NCBI GenBank assembly: GCA_947652115.1
Contig: OX393562.1
Span: forward strand, 2,621,981-2,685,980
Source: Blastomussa wellsi
Taxonomy: Eukaryota > Cnidaria > Anthozoa > Scleractinia > Plerogyridae
Direction: 5' to 3'
Length of the DNA: 64,000 nucleotides
Shown here piece after piece: positions 36,601-48,516 of this stretch. The notes beneath the pieces were generated by a model that was not told the origin of the DNA, ran no database searches, and saw only the letters and a program-made list of their open reading frames with translations. The first letter of the stretch is position 1; each line of letters starts with the position of its first letter. Position numbers and translations under genes: made by a program.

Positions 36601-39600
36601 GTTGGTTTTGCTCGGGGAGTTGGGGGCTACGTAATTATTAAAAAGACACTGATGCTTCTTATCTCAGTTAGGGGTTAATCAACTACATGATTTGCAAAAT
36701 GTGCTTCTTATTAACTTCAGCATGATCATCTGTGATAAAAAATGTATTGTTCCAACCTGGTGCTTTTTGATATTCACCACTGTCGTTACCCCAAAGACAT
36801 CATCTTCAGACTCATCATTATCATCATCATTCTTACTTTCACTGTTGTTTTCATGATCTTCATCATTCACAACCTTACAATAACAGAAAAACATTAGGCA
36901 TTCATTTTCAAAGAAAGTTTTAACAATCTTATCCCATCCTATCAAAACAGATCCAAATCCATGTGAATCGATCCAAGCCAATGCAAATATATCTGAACTG
37001 ATCTAAACTGATCCAAAATAAACATGTAACGCTTGCTTGAACCTTGACCATGTTCACTCAATTGTGTTCTGACACATATATGGGAAAAGGAAAGTTTAAT
37101 GCTGGCGAAAACCCTGCAGTGAGCTGACAATTTCAGGGAGATCTGATACCAGCTCAGCAGAGATAAAAAACTTGGGAATGACTCAGACTATATTAATACA
37201 AGTTGCTCAAAGGAAGATGGAAGACATCTGTTCAACCTTTAAGACGTGGCCATTGCTTTGGAAAAGGTCAAATTAATTTGGCCACCTTTAATCAATTCTC
37301 CAAATGACTGAGGATCACACAAAAAATGGTAAAGCTGATGTCTGATCATACATTGAAACCTGAAGACATATTACCTTAATCACAGTGGATATGTCAGGCT
37401 GAGAAATGATAAGATCACTAAGTTTTGATAGATTGACTGCACTCTTCAAAAATAGCTGTAATTTAAGTCAAAACGAAGCCTTAGAGTAAGCTCATTTCAA
37501 ACATATACCATTTACTGTAAACATAATATTAATAATATTATAATTATAAAAACCATTTACAAACCGTTATAAACCATTTACTGTAAACAATATAATAATT
37601 ATAGTCTGTAATAACTATTAATCATAAAATGTAATATAAATAATAAAATTATAGTTAAGTGCTCTGTAATGGAATGGCGACATGCCAGGTGCACGTACGG
37701 AGATACAGTATGAAATTTATCTTCGAGAGTTGAACTCAACACCTCAGGAACAGGCACAGCAAACAAGTGAGATATTGAGTTGACCTCGAGAAGAGAAATT
37801 TTGGATCTCCAAGCAGCCATGTATTATTTTGTTTCTTTTAAAAACATGTTTCTGGCAACTTTCCAAAGATTTTAGGCCTTTTCCAAAGATTCTCAAAATG
37901 TTATAAGTAAAAAGCTGGATGGAGGGGGGGGGATTAGATCTAGGGAGTATACAGTGTACCTGTTAACAGACAGGTAATGGGTTTATAACCAGAGATGTGG
38001 CCAGCATGTTATGATAAGTAATTGGGTTGAGTGCAGTACAATACACCTTATTCGCTTCCAAGGGCGTTTTGTTGCCCCATTACAGACCACATGATGATAC
38101 TTTCAAGTTCTGAAATAGTCACATATGTACATGCATGAAAATTTTTTAGATGGATAAAAGAATATTTCTCTAGAGAATATCAGGTGGTCTGTATTGAGAA
38201 AACAAACCACCCAAAGGCATAACTGCTATTCAGGGAGTAATCACAAATTTAAAATTATGTAAAATAAAGTATGATTATTTCATGAATTTTACGACATGAG
38301 GTCCAATTACTACCATATCTGAAAGATGAGTTTATCAACATGACACGAGTGTGGGACAAAGAAAAATTCTGAGTCCCCGACAGGAATCGAACCCATGACC
38401 TCCCGAACGGGCGCTCGCCCGGTGTTCATGTTGATAAACTCATCTTTCATGTATAATTTACCGAGCTGAAAATTTACCATCACCCTCATTTGCTACTACC
38501 ATATCAATAACAAATTTTGAGGTTAGAAAGTCTGAGTACCTTTATTGTGTGAAAAAGTCAACATTATATTGACCATCGGTTTTACAAAGTATAGCACTAG
38601 GAAAACAGCAAGCAAGAATGCACCGGAGTGCCTGCGATGGTGTAGGCGTCAAACTACAGATCCAATTTCAAGTTGATCAAATTGGATACCTGTAATTAAA
38701 CACCCACATGATCATGTGCCAAACATGCAACAAATAGGTGCATGCAGCACCAATCAAAATTGAGAGTTTTGTTATAAACATGACTAGTGGTGAAAATAAA
38801 GTACTGATTATTTATTCCTATTCTTATTTGCTGTAAGTAATAATTGCTTTTATTAGTAAGGCAGTTTAGAGAGGTTTGATGACAAGGATTTTGTGTTTAT
38901 AACTTTAAAATGACCTGCTGCAATAGGCACCTAATACCATTAAAGTCTTCTTCCATTGGGGGAAATGCTTCAAATTCAACAGGAATCTCCTGCAAAAACA
39001 ATACAGGTTAGAATATAGCCCTGGGAAGGGGGGGAGGTTGTACTTAACCGATGTTAATGTTTGGGTAGCTACTGGAGGTTTGAAACCCTTACCCTGTTTA
39101 GGACATAAGTTTCTTTAAGTATCCATAAGTATCTTAAGATGTTTCATTTGGATACTTATTTTTTCCTGCAAAATATTCAACAAATTTTTTTTCAAAAATT
39201 CTCAGAGAGAATTTTTTCGAACAGGGCAAGTTTGAAGATCAACTTGTATACTATAAGGGATGTTGCATTGTTCTAAAACTTTAGATCCTGGTTTTGAGAA
39301 AATTGTTCCAGTTCCCTTCTGCCAATTAATGGGGTAAAGGCCTTCGAAAACGTATGGTTGAGATCAGGATTAGCCAATATGAAATAGCAGGATTACAGGA
39401 CAAGGGAAAATCTTAGATGGATTAAAAAAACCTGTAGGAGATCCAAGGTAAAAAAGCTTAACTTCTGTGCCAGGCTGCACAGAGATCTTTTCCATTTTCA
39501 GCTGCCATGCAACTTTTTAAAAAGAGTCTCCAACTTTCCCAGATATAAGTTCCAAATCTTCCACTCCAGTCCCCTGCATGGCAGATCACCAGACTTCCCA

Positions 39601-40813
39601 GATATAAAGAAAAGTGCTTGAAATACAGTACTAGCACACCCACCTTGTTCCCAGATGTCAATCCCTGGTTGTGTGCCGTATCCTTTGCATTATGGGATTG
39701 ATAGTGCCAGGTTTGCTCAGCATTGAGGGACTGATGCAATAATAGATCTACTCCCGTCCCCACCCACCCACTCCCTACCTCATCTCGACCTGAGTGGCAC
39801 CTGGGGAAGGTGCAGGCAGGGAACCCATACAAGTGGTGTGCCCCCTTGCAAATTCGAAAATGCATTAAATGCAATTAAATGCAAATTTGTCCGATTTGAA
39901 TACTTCTACATGCACTGTTTGTTTATGGACCAGTCATTTGAAACCCCTGCATCCCTCCACCCCCCACCCCCCCATTGGGGGATACCTGGGGCAAACCGGG
40001 GGTTTTAACCTCATTTTCATTTGATTTAGGTTCCCTGGTAGTTGGGGAATGCACTTTTTTTCACTGCTGCTTCAATGCGGGGGCTGGGGAGGGGTTTGGC
40101 GGGGATTTCACTCGTGGTTTGCAACCTCTTTTTAGAAGACTGGGTTCAAAACATGGAGGTTGAACAATTGATGAAGAAGGTATGTTTGCCTTAACAGTGA
40201 AAACAAAAAGGAAGTGAAAAAATAAGTAACTTCAGTGGTATGAAAAAAAAATCCTGTGAATGCTCTAGTTGTTAAAAATTTATTATCTATTAGATGATGA
40301 ATTGTGCTTGATGTTTATTGGGCGGTGGAGTTCACTCCAAATTTTTTCCCCGCAAGGCGGGGCTTTCACTGCATTTCAATGACAGTAAAAGTGAATGCCC
40401 CCGGTATCCCCCAGTGGGGGGTGGCGGGGGTACGGTTTCACATGACTGGTGCATTGTGGCGTTACTATAAAGTATATACATATTATAACTTTGGTTCATG
40501 TTTATCCTTTCAATTCTTCCCATAAATTTCGTTGTATTTCGAACGTACAAGCAATATTATTTTTTCTAAATATTTCTGCAATATCGTCTCTCTCACAAAA
40601 TGTGCACACACGTGTGCTTTATTCAAGCTAACTCAAAGACCAAATTGAGAGTCGCATTCTTACCATATTCTTATCAAAACTTTCATCTGATGCGTCTGTA
40701 TCTTCCTCTGACGATGATTCATCACCAGATTCTTCATCGCCATCTTCTTGTCTTCTTTTCTCGCCCTTTTGCAAAACTTGTTCCTCGCCGTCGTCCGAAT
40801 CTGAATCCGCCAT
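33651..40813 (-). CDS. BCCIP: BCCIP (BRCA2 and CDKN1A-interacting protein), complete
   Basis: Nuclear protein of the BCP1/BCCIP family. In vertebrates it binds BRCA2 and p21 and acts in homologous recombination and cell-cycle control; yeast Bcp1 is a ribosomal-protein chaperone. Eight exons join with consistent phases: 40813-40664, 38989-38915, 37455-37375, 36873-36757, 35985-35801, 34950-34923, 34467-34315, 33824-33651. The result is a 320-residue protein, close to the human length. The N-terminus is acidic (MADSDSDDGEEQ), then EFEAFPPMEEDFNGI, a second acidic patch, DDVFGVTTVVNI, GFLINERFINIPPQIAVPVY and a C-terminal GKWTSHD...PYRTVLLLSADKF. These follow the family in order. Exon 6 has only 28 bases. 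The 3' splice site of exon 4 ends TAAG instead of CAG. Introns carry a SINE, a tRNA-like inverted repeat and a MITE-like element. Confidence 0.95.
35478..35692 (-). mobile_element. tRNA-derived SINE, near full length
   Basis: Best copy of the family in the window. On the minus strand it has the A box (TGGCCTAATGGTTAGTGCG), the B box (GTTCGAGCC), then the body with CAAGACACTTTACTCTCAC, CCAGGTGTATAAAATGGG and the TACCATTAGGCTTG... end. It lies in BCCIP between exons 5 and 6. Confidence 0.8.
38333..38460. mobile_element. tRNA-like sequence between inverted repeats
   Basis: GAAAGATGAGTTTATCAACATG at left and its inverse at 38434-38455 flank a segment that on the minus strand contains GGGTTCGATTCCTGTCGG, a tRNA T-arm/B-box motif. 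No acceptor stem is completed, so it is not a functional tRNA. It lies in BCCIP between exons 2 and 3. Confidence 0.65.
39923..40457. mobile_element. Inverted-end element, copy B
   Basis: Ends GACCAGTCATTTGAAACC and GGTTTCACATGACTGGTGC. The left half matches the reverse complement of the right half of the 27617-27994 copy and vice versa, so the copies are in opposite orientation. It lies in BCCIP intron 1. Confidence 0.65.
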
Positions 40814-40944
40814 CTTGCATTATCTCGCTCGGCCCAACCTCCTCAATGAGAAGCAAACAAAATGGTGGGTGACAGTTGAGCCAGTGGAAAGGGTTGTCAT
40901 GCTTTTAAAAGCATATTTTGGGAGTTTTGGACAATTCTGTCAGC
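40814..40944. promoter_or_regulatory. Divergent promoter, BCCIP / CACUL1
   Basis: Only 131 bp separate the two divergent start codons, so both 5' UTRs and the shared core promoter must fit here or overlap. No TATA box at a standard place is visible. Co-regulation is inferred. Confidence 0.6.
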
Positions 40945-42500
40945 ATGACCACTGAGAGTATTGCAGAGAGTTCACTACTTAGACAATCAAGAGGTAAAAA
41001 TGAAGACTCTTAGCTAAAATAGCGTTTATAAACATGCATGGAGAGCGAGTAGCCAAATAAACTAGAATGTAAGAAGTTTGTCTCATTTTCTTTTATTTTT
41101 GCTGTAGTTTCTTCGGTTAATGACGAAGATTATATATCTCTCCATTGGCCGAAGCTGGAAAGTGCGATTCAGTTAATTTTACAACAGAATCCTGGACAAT
41201 TTATCCCGATTTCATATGAAGAAATGTACAGGTAATTAAGGTTAAGCTGAATTAGGTTATGGCCACTATTCTTCCATATTTAACTTTACTCACCTCGAAA
41301 ATAAATTTGTAAAAGATTTAATTTACTACATTTCATGGAGAAAAACATTTTTTTTTCACCTTGCAACACAGGCGGACCAACCGATGTTTGAGCCGAGTTT
41401 GTTGCGTGACACCGATCAATGGCGGTTACAAAAGAAATGTAGATGTACAAAAATTAGTTGGCCGCGATTTGCTCTAAATACTAAGTTTATCCTACATGTT
41501 CAATAAACGTTGAGGTGAAATGTTAAATGAGTCTTGTGTGCTATTTTTTGCCCGTTCTGAGCTGTCTAAGGCTTCATTTCGCGAGATAATTTATCGACCC
41601 CTAGTTCACATAGAAGAGAAAGAGAGATAAGGCAGGCAGCACGACAGCCGGCGACCACGACCTTGTCCGGTTCAAGCCCAAAATGACGCTAAACCGTCAT
41701 AATTCTCAAAAATGCTGGCATCTGATCAAGCACAAATTTCTTCGTACTTGAGCCGAGCTTGAGCTTCATCCTTCCAAAAGTTTCCAAGAAAAGCGATCCT
41801 GAAGTCCAAAAAACAGCTTTCTCAATATGATCGGTGCCAGATTCGTGCCCAAAGGAATGCGAGTCAATTCGAATCTACCAATCAACGCATCGCAATGCAT
41901 GCTGCCGTTGGCCCGTTGGCAGTTCAAAAGCCCAAGGCCGCCTCACATTGGTAGATTCGAATTAACTCGCATTCTTCAGATTCCTTGCCGGCATTTTCGA
42001 GGTGAGATTTATGACGGTTTAGTGTCAGTTTGGGCTTGAACTGGACAAGGCCGTGGTCGCCGGCTGTCATGCTGCCTGCCTTGTCTCTCTTTCTCTTCTA
42101 TGTGATCTAGAGGTCAATAAATTATTTCGCGAAATGATGCCTTAAACGGCTCAGAACGGGCGAAAAATAGCACACAAGACTCAATTAACATTTCACCTCA
42201 ACGTTTTTTGAACACGTAGGATAAACTTAGTATTTAGAGCAAATCGTGGCCAACTTATTCATGTACATCTATATTTCTTTTGTAACCAGCCGCCATTGAT
42301 CGCTGTCACGCAACAAACTCAAACATCGGGTGGTTCGCCTGTGCTTGCAATAAAGCCCACTAACTGTTTTGGTTATTACTTTAGAGGTGATTGGCATTTT
42401 ACAAGCCGAAGAGCCATTCCATTTATAATCTGATTTGTTTCAGATTATGCTAATCAACATGAGACAAAGGGAAATAAAAATCAAACTGGTTTAAAAAAAT

Positions 42501-42531
<31 letters not shown>

Positions 42532-45500
42532 ATCCACACCTCTGACCCCCCCCCCCCCACACCCCTTAAGTTAACCCCCTAAGGAAAAAAGATGAAAGTG
42601 CCAACACGATACCCCCTCAGAAAAGAAAACAGATAGCTCTTAACTCCTTCAGAAAAAGAGCAAAGTTTTTTCCCTAAGCGCCTTAAGTTCTGTAAACTTC
42701 GAAAGATTGCTGACAGAGCTGCCGCCTTAGAAATGACTTTGGTGGAGGGGGCACTTATGTTCAGGATTGAACACAATAACAAAAATTACAAATTTTACAT
42801 TTTTTCATGACGGCTTTGCGAAAATTGCGAATTTTACAGATTTTACAAATTTTACATTTTTTCGTGATGTTAGTAATCATCAATGTTAGTTAAATTCGCA
42901 GTTTTGTCGAGTCAGTGCCTAGTAGGGCTCTAAAATGCCACAGGCCGTGATATCAAATTTAGACACCGATTATGAATGAAGATGACCATGATTACTTATC
43001 CCAAATTATGGTTGCGGGCAACCATGGTTAGTTAGACCCAAATTATGGGTACAGATTACCATGCAGGGATTTCAAAATGTTTTGAAGTAGGTGTCATCAA
43101 CTGGTAGTGTAGGCGGCTGTTATAAGTGAGCTTTTTGGTCACAAGCTGATTGCTATGACCAGAGTTGCCGGCGGTATAATAGTCAAGTAACCGGTGGAAC
43201 TCCGGCAGCCGCCACCTTGTTTTGGAACCCCTGCCATGGTTACTTAAACCCGAGTTATGGGTATAGATAACCACAGATAGCTGTACCATTATAATGGTGA
43301 TCTAAACGGTCAAAAACTAGCACTCTATTCTTATTATTTAAAGGACTTATTTTAGTCTCTTTTTTGTCTGTTCAGCACTGTATATAAATGTGTATGCCAG
43401 CAATATGCTGACAAGATGTATCACAACCTTATTGAGCTTGTGACTTCTTATCTCAGACGGGTGGCTGAAGAACTGCAGGTAAACAAAGTTCTGTATACGT
43501 TTATTTACCCAAAATTAAGTATTTGTCGTATTATTTCTCATATACATGTACGCAGGGCACAAAGAAGTTGAATTTTCCAACTTGCCCTTCAGGAGCAGGA
43601 AGTACTAGCCCGGAGGCCATTTCCACTAGCCCGAAAAAAATTCTCAGAAGTGTGATGAATTGATAAATTAATTAATTTGTGAAAACTTTCACTTGCCCAT
43701 CAAGTGAAGAATAAAATCCACTAGCCCAATGGCAAAATCCACTAGCCTCAGGCTAACGGACACTAACTTCCATGAACGCTGGGTACGGCTAATTGTTTAC
43801 AATGCTGTAAACCAGAGAACCTGAACAAAAACGCTTGGAGCAATAACCAATAACAAACTCAACCCACATATATAACACCAGGGCTGGGGACAGAACCCAG
43901 GCCACATAGGTGGGAGGCAACTACTCTCACTGCTGTGCCAATCTTGTCCCGTCTCTGCTGGTACAAGCAAAAGCCAAGATGGGTGGTGAAAAGCTGACAA
44001 GGCAAGGTGCTTGGACTTAAGAATGGCAGTTTATAATATACCTGTAGGTCACAAAGAAGGTGATTTGCTTTCAGCCACCACCCCACCTCCTTCAAAGAAA
44101 ATACTGCAAAATTAATAATTTTCCTGAATCTCCGAACACAAAAAGCCCTTCAATAATGGCAGTCAAGCTCTTCTCAAAATTCTCCAAGCACAGTCTCTAA
44201 TCCTAGCCACGCCCCTTACAATAGCAGGGTCCATTCGTCCAACTACGGTAGGTACCTTCCACAGCAGGGTCCCTTTTCCTAGCATTAGCCCTTATACCAG
44301 CATAAGTGTACCTCTTCCCTGGTCAGGGCCCTTTCCCAGGAGGGTTTCTAATCCTAGCATGGTTCTTTAGCCCAGTAGGACTATTAAAACAGCCGATTGT
44401 CTTGTACTGACAAAAATATCATTTTTCTTGTTTCATACCTAGATGACACCACCAGAAGCTTACCTTGAAAAGTTTAACTTTGCCATGGCACAGTTTTTTC
44501 AAGCAGTTACTGGAATAGTGGCTATCTTTAGTTACATGGTGAGATTTCTCCAGACTTACCAAAATTAATAAAGGATAATTTAAGAACATTTATTACACCT
44601 TTAAAAAGCCAAAGTAGTGCAAGCAACCCAGTCAGTAAGTCAGATGTACTGAAGAAAACATTCCTGTACACACAGGCATACACCACATATTTATTCATTT
44701 TATAGTTCTCTTAAACTCTGGCTTACTTGTTAAACCATTTTGCCTTTTCATACAATTTACAATGCCTTGTAATATTCCATTATGAACATTGTGCTTTTAA
44801 TTAGTTTTTATTTTAACACTTGGTTTTGAACATGTGTAGTGTACATTAATTTCACAACATATTAAAAAAAATAGGTCCGCATTGCGTACTTGTGTGGCTG
44901 CTTATGCTGCAGAAACCGGGATAAGCTCCGGCCTGATTAGTCTCCTTCGCAGCCGCGGAGATGAGCATTGCGTGACGACCCCAATAATGGCTGCGAAGGA
45001 GACTACGGCCTGATGGGGCACTTGGCTCGAACGCAGACTTGAAAATTCATAAATTAGGTAAATGATGGACTTTTCTATGGTTCGTATCAAAATACATTAC
45101 TTGATATTAACTTTGAGTTGCAATTTTATTGTCATATTGACAGTGGTTTTAAATCCCATACACGAATATAGCCCATTGCAGTGCAACGGTAAAGTAAATG
45201 CAGAACAAAACAAACTATTGATACATTTTGTATGCTTCTTGTTAGAGATTATTATAATTTTATCAGTGGATAGTAAAATGTATAATATTCTATGGATGTA
45301 GGATGCTAAATGCTGGCTTGTGAGAGTACAATGACTCCGACTTTCACGTACAATCAGTTGTTTCAGAGTATTAAACTTCAGACAAGTACAATGACTTGTT
45401 TTATGGAGTGCAACTCGCACTTGTCAAGCCAAAGAATGTGGCTTGCGCAAGCTAAAAGCTCCTGTCCAACCTGCACAAAACACAAGCCGAGCCTGGACAT

Positions 45501-48500
45501 ATTGGCTTGCGTGAGTACAACTCCTTTCTAAAAAAGAAACTTGCCCAGGAACACCTGAATGAAATGAATGAATGAATATAAAAAGAGAATAGAAATCCCC
45601 GAAAAAGATTGTGACAAATCACAATCACGACAGTTAAAAATTAATGAAGTGAATAAAAAAAGATCTGATGCAGGTCATACCAGAATGATTCGGAAATAAA
45701 AATAACTCACCTTGAAAACTGGGACCAATTTGCGTTCAAAAGCTATACAAAAGTTATTCCAAACAGATCGAACAACGGCACAAAAACACGCCTCGGGAAT
45801 TTAGCAGTGGCCGCTGATAACTAGCGCCCAGTCTACCTGTCAGATTATTCTCCCGGAGCTGGCCAGGAGTCAAAGTCAGTCAGTCAGTCAGTCACAAGAC
45901 GATGGCTTAGTGGGGAGCGTCCCCACAATAATTCCTTAAATTATTCCTAGAGCAAAGTACATCCAGCAAAGAAATATGTTTGATCAGTAACTAGTACAAC
46001 TGGTGTAAAGAAGATCACAAATTTGAATACTGTCTGACGACCTCAGAATTCTTTTTTTCCAGTAGCCTGTGTCATTGACTAGTAAATAACATCCATCCCA
46101 TATTACCGTGGGTTTTGTACCTATGTCAATCTAGATATTTTATTTATGAACACTCTGTTTCCACTAATTTTTCACAGAACCGATTTTATGTTACACCAAA
46201 GCTTCATACTGATTTGAAGACAGAACTGTGGAAACTCTTCACTGACCTGGTCGCTGACAATGAGTTTCTCTTTGGTGAGTGGAAAGTAGAACATTTTGTG
46301 TGCTTTATTTGCCCGAAAGCTATTTGAATGTATATATTTTCAACTACACAGTCACACTGTACTAAGTGTGGCTACCCAACAAACTTTTTTGACAAGTTAG
46401 CCAATCAGAGAGCACGAATTTGTTTGAGTAGTCCTGCCTCCTTGTTGAAAGCGTGACAGGTTTCGTGACATCAGCTTTGAACATTGAAAGGAGGCGGCAC
46501 AGCTCAAACAAATTCACGCTCTCTGATTGGCTAATTATAACTTGTCTAACAAATTTGTTGGGTGGCCACACTTAGGTGTGTCGCACTGTAAGACAATAAT
46601 GTTACTTTTATCTTTTGACAAGTTTTTTTTTTTATTTTTTTGCACCACCATGCCTAATGATGTTGCACAAATTTGACTTTTGATTGATAAAACAAGTTTT
46701 GTTGATTGACAGGTGTTATTGAGGAGGTGTCATCAAAGCCATTTGGGGTTGATCCTCAGGTTATGATGTCGATTATCAAAGGCCTTTACTCGCTGAAGCC
46801 GGGTTAGTTCATTGCTTCACTAAAACCCCCAACTCTAAAGAGGTCTTGTCATCATTTTGAACTGTGTCTTCCATCAGTGCACAGGGTAAAAGTCAAGGCT
46901 GACACTAACATTTCATACCACTATCCAAAGTCCACTTTGGAAAATTGAATGAAAAATCTCACTTTCTGTCTCAAAATTTTATTTTCAAAAATGGATTACA
47001 GTATCATAGCTGCTAACCGTGAAAAATTAATTGCATCATACCACATGTATTTATTTTACCCACACCTCCTTGGCATCTCTCTTGATCAACGTATGGCAGA
47101 TTGTAGAATGAGAGAATGGCATGAACTCACCTTTTCGAAGAGGGAAAGTCATTGTTGGATGGTTATTTTATATTTTGATTACCGGTAATATTCTTTTTGC
47201 ACACTTTTTTCTCTTATGCCTATTAAGCAAAAAATTCACAACCAGTTTGTTTGTGGTGTAGTTTTTGTCTTTTATAAATGTATGCTCCAAGACCAAGTCA
47301 CAACAAAAAAAAGAAGGTTCACTAATCCTCTTTTGTTTAATATTGTTGTTTGTTTGGAAAGGAATGGAGTGGGATTTTTTACATTTCTGACAACTGAAAT
47401 AAATTAGTTGTATTTGTTGCAGAGTTTTCAATGCGCAATCCGGTGCTTTTTGCACGCTTTATACCCAACCTTTTGCCGGCAACACAATGTGATCAGTTAC
47501 CAAATCTAATTCAAGAGGACCGCTTGCTGCAAGAGGACCTGGTAGCTAGCCAGGGCTTCACAAGGTGAGAACCAGTTTCACAAAGTAAAAACCAGTTTGT
47601 GCCGCAGGTTTGTATTTTATCGCTCGCCTTATCCCGCTTGAACTAATACGTAGCAAGCGTGACTCTGTACGAAAGTCACGAGAAATTGTCATCGGCTTTT
47701 TTATTTCATCGCAAGGAATTTTCCAATTTAAGCAATTGGACAATAAAACAGTCCATAAATTTAGGACTTCAACGGGATTTGAACCTGTGACTTCCAAAAT
47801 ACCTCCATGTCCTCTTGCCGTGGAAGTCACGGGTTGCAATCCCATTGAAGCCTTTAATTTGTTCAGGCTTCTTTGGGAAAATTCACTGCGCGATGATCAT
47901 TTCTCACGTACATGTGAACAGAATGTCATGTCATCATCCTGGTAACAAGAAGTTACGTCAGTCAGTCAGGCAGGCAGTCAGTCAGTCAGTCAGTCAGTCA
48001 GTCAGTCAGGCAGGCAGTCAGTCAGTCAGTCAGTCAGTCAGTCAGGCAGGCAGTCAGTCAGTCAGTCAGTCAGGCAGGCAGGCAGGCAGGCAGTCAGTCA
48101 GTCAGTCAGTCAGTCAGGCAGGCAGTCAGTCAGTCAGTCAGTCAGGCAGGCAGTCAGTCAGTCAGTCAGGCAGGCAGTCAGTCAGTCAGTCAGCCAGTCA
48201 GTCAGTCAGGCAGGCAGGCAGTCAGTCAGGCAGGCAGGCAGGCAGGCAGTCAGTCAGGCAAGCAGGCAGGCAGTCAGTCAGTCAGTCAGTCAGTCGGTAA
48301 GTAAGTAAGAAACCTTATTTAACCACAATGAATTTTAAAGCTAAAAGCTTGTTGGTCGTGTAAAATAGAAATAAAAATCTACAAATATAAAACCTATTAC
48401 TAAAATGTTAAAAATCTACTATTTACAAATTAGGATTTGCTTAATCTCTGGTGTTGTTGTTTGTCAGAGAAAATACAGGCAAGAAAAGAAGAGGTGAAGA

Positions 48501-48516
48501 CGTTCATGGCAGATAA
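40945..48516 (+). CDS. CACUL1: CACUL1 (CDK2-associated cullin domain protein 1), complete
   Basis: Cullin-N-domain protein; the vertebrate member binds CDK2, raises its activity and helps G1/S progression. Eight exons join with consistent phases: 40945-40993, 41108-41231, 43376-43478, 44443-44538, 46178-46274, 46713-46802, 47423-47564, 48468-48516, giving 249 residues. Diagnostic stretches in order: HWPKLESAIQ, NPGQFIPISYEEMYS, TVYKCVCQQYADKMY, RRVAEELQ, AYLEKFNFAMAQF, SYMNRFYV, MSIIKGLYSL, FARFIPNLLP, and a basic KKRRGED tail. The human protein has a longer, low-complexity N-terminus; here only 16 residues precede exon 2, so an upstream coding exon cannot be excluded. Introns hold a ~1-kb palindrome, a fold-back MITE and a long tetranucleotide repeat. 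It is divergent from BCCIP and convergent with the SERINC gene. Confidence 0.93.
41363..42352. mobile_element. ~1-kb palindromic fold-back element
   Basis: The left arm begins TTGCAACACAGGCGGACCAAC and the right arm ends GTTCGCCTGTGCTTGCAA. Long stretches pair in order: GTTTGTTGCGTGACA, CCGCCATTGATC, TTTATCCTAC, ATTTCACCTCAACG, CAGCCGGCGACCACG, ATGACG-TTTA. Even the centre pairs (GAGTCAATTCGAATCTACCAA at 41860 with its inverse at 41950). The arms are diverged by scattered substitutions. Non-coding, in CACUL1 intron 2. Confidence 0.88.
42440..42535. mobile_element. Half copy of the TTTAAACCAG MITE
   Basis: AAAGGGAAATAAAAATCAAACTGG-type sequence followed by TTTAAACCAAGGATAAA and CCACAACATATCC matches the right arm of the 26176-26340 element. 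Confidence 0.65.
44930..45013. repeat. Inverted repeat, GGCTGCGAAGGAGACTA stem
   Basis: TAGTCTCCTTCGCAGCC (44939-44955) pairs with GGCTGCGAAGGAGACTA (44991-45007), and GGCCTGAT / GGCCTGATGG lies just outside. Loop about 35 bp. It lies in CACUL1 intron 4. Confidence 0.75.
46357..46583. mobile_element. Fold-back MITE with CCAAT motifs (full copy)
   Basis: Inverted arms: CTAAGTGTGGCTACCCAACAA...TTAGCCAATCAGAGAGC at left and GCTCTCTGATTGGCTAAT...GTTGGGTGGCCACACTTAG at right. Each arm carries a CCAAT/ATTGG box. Partial copies at 16445-16560 and 49941-50012. It lies in CACUL1 intron 5. Confidence 0.85.
47955..48300. repeat. Interleaved (CAGT)n/(CAGG)n microsatellite
   Basis: About 85 tetranucleotides made almost only of CAGT and CAGG in clustered runs. 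The plus strand reads open as a Ser/Gln/Val/Arg repeat, which is an artefact. It lies in the last CACUL1 intron, about 390 bp after exon 7. Confidence 0.95.
48298..48430 (-). mobile_element. Probable LINE 3' tail next to the microsatellite
   Basis: AAGAAACCTTATTTAACCACA directly after the tetranucleotide run reads on the minus strand as a LINE-type 3' end with the microsatellite as its tail. AT-rich sequence like that beside the 375-907 LINE follows. No coding remnant seen; inferred. Confidence 0.4.

Noticed and set aside
40600..40872. 90-codon plus-strand frame
   Set aside because: Shadow of BCCIP exon 1 on the opposite strand.
47815..48300. 161-codon Ser/Gln/Val frame as a gene
   Set aside because: Produced by the CAGT/CAGG microsatellite in a CACUL1 intron.
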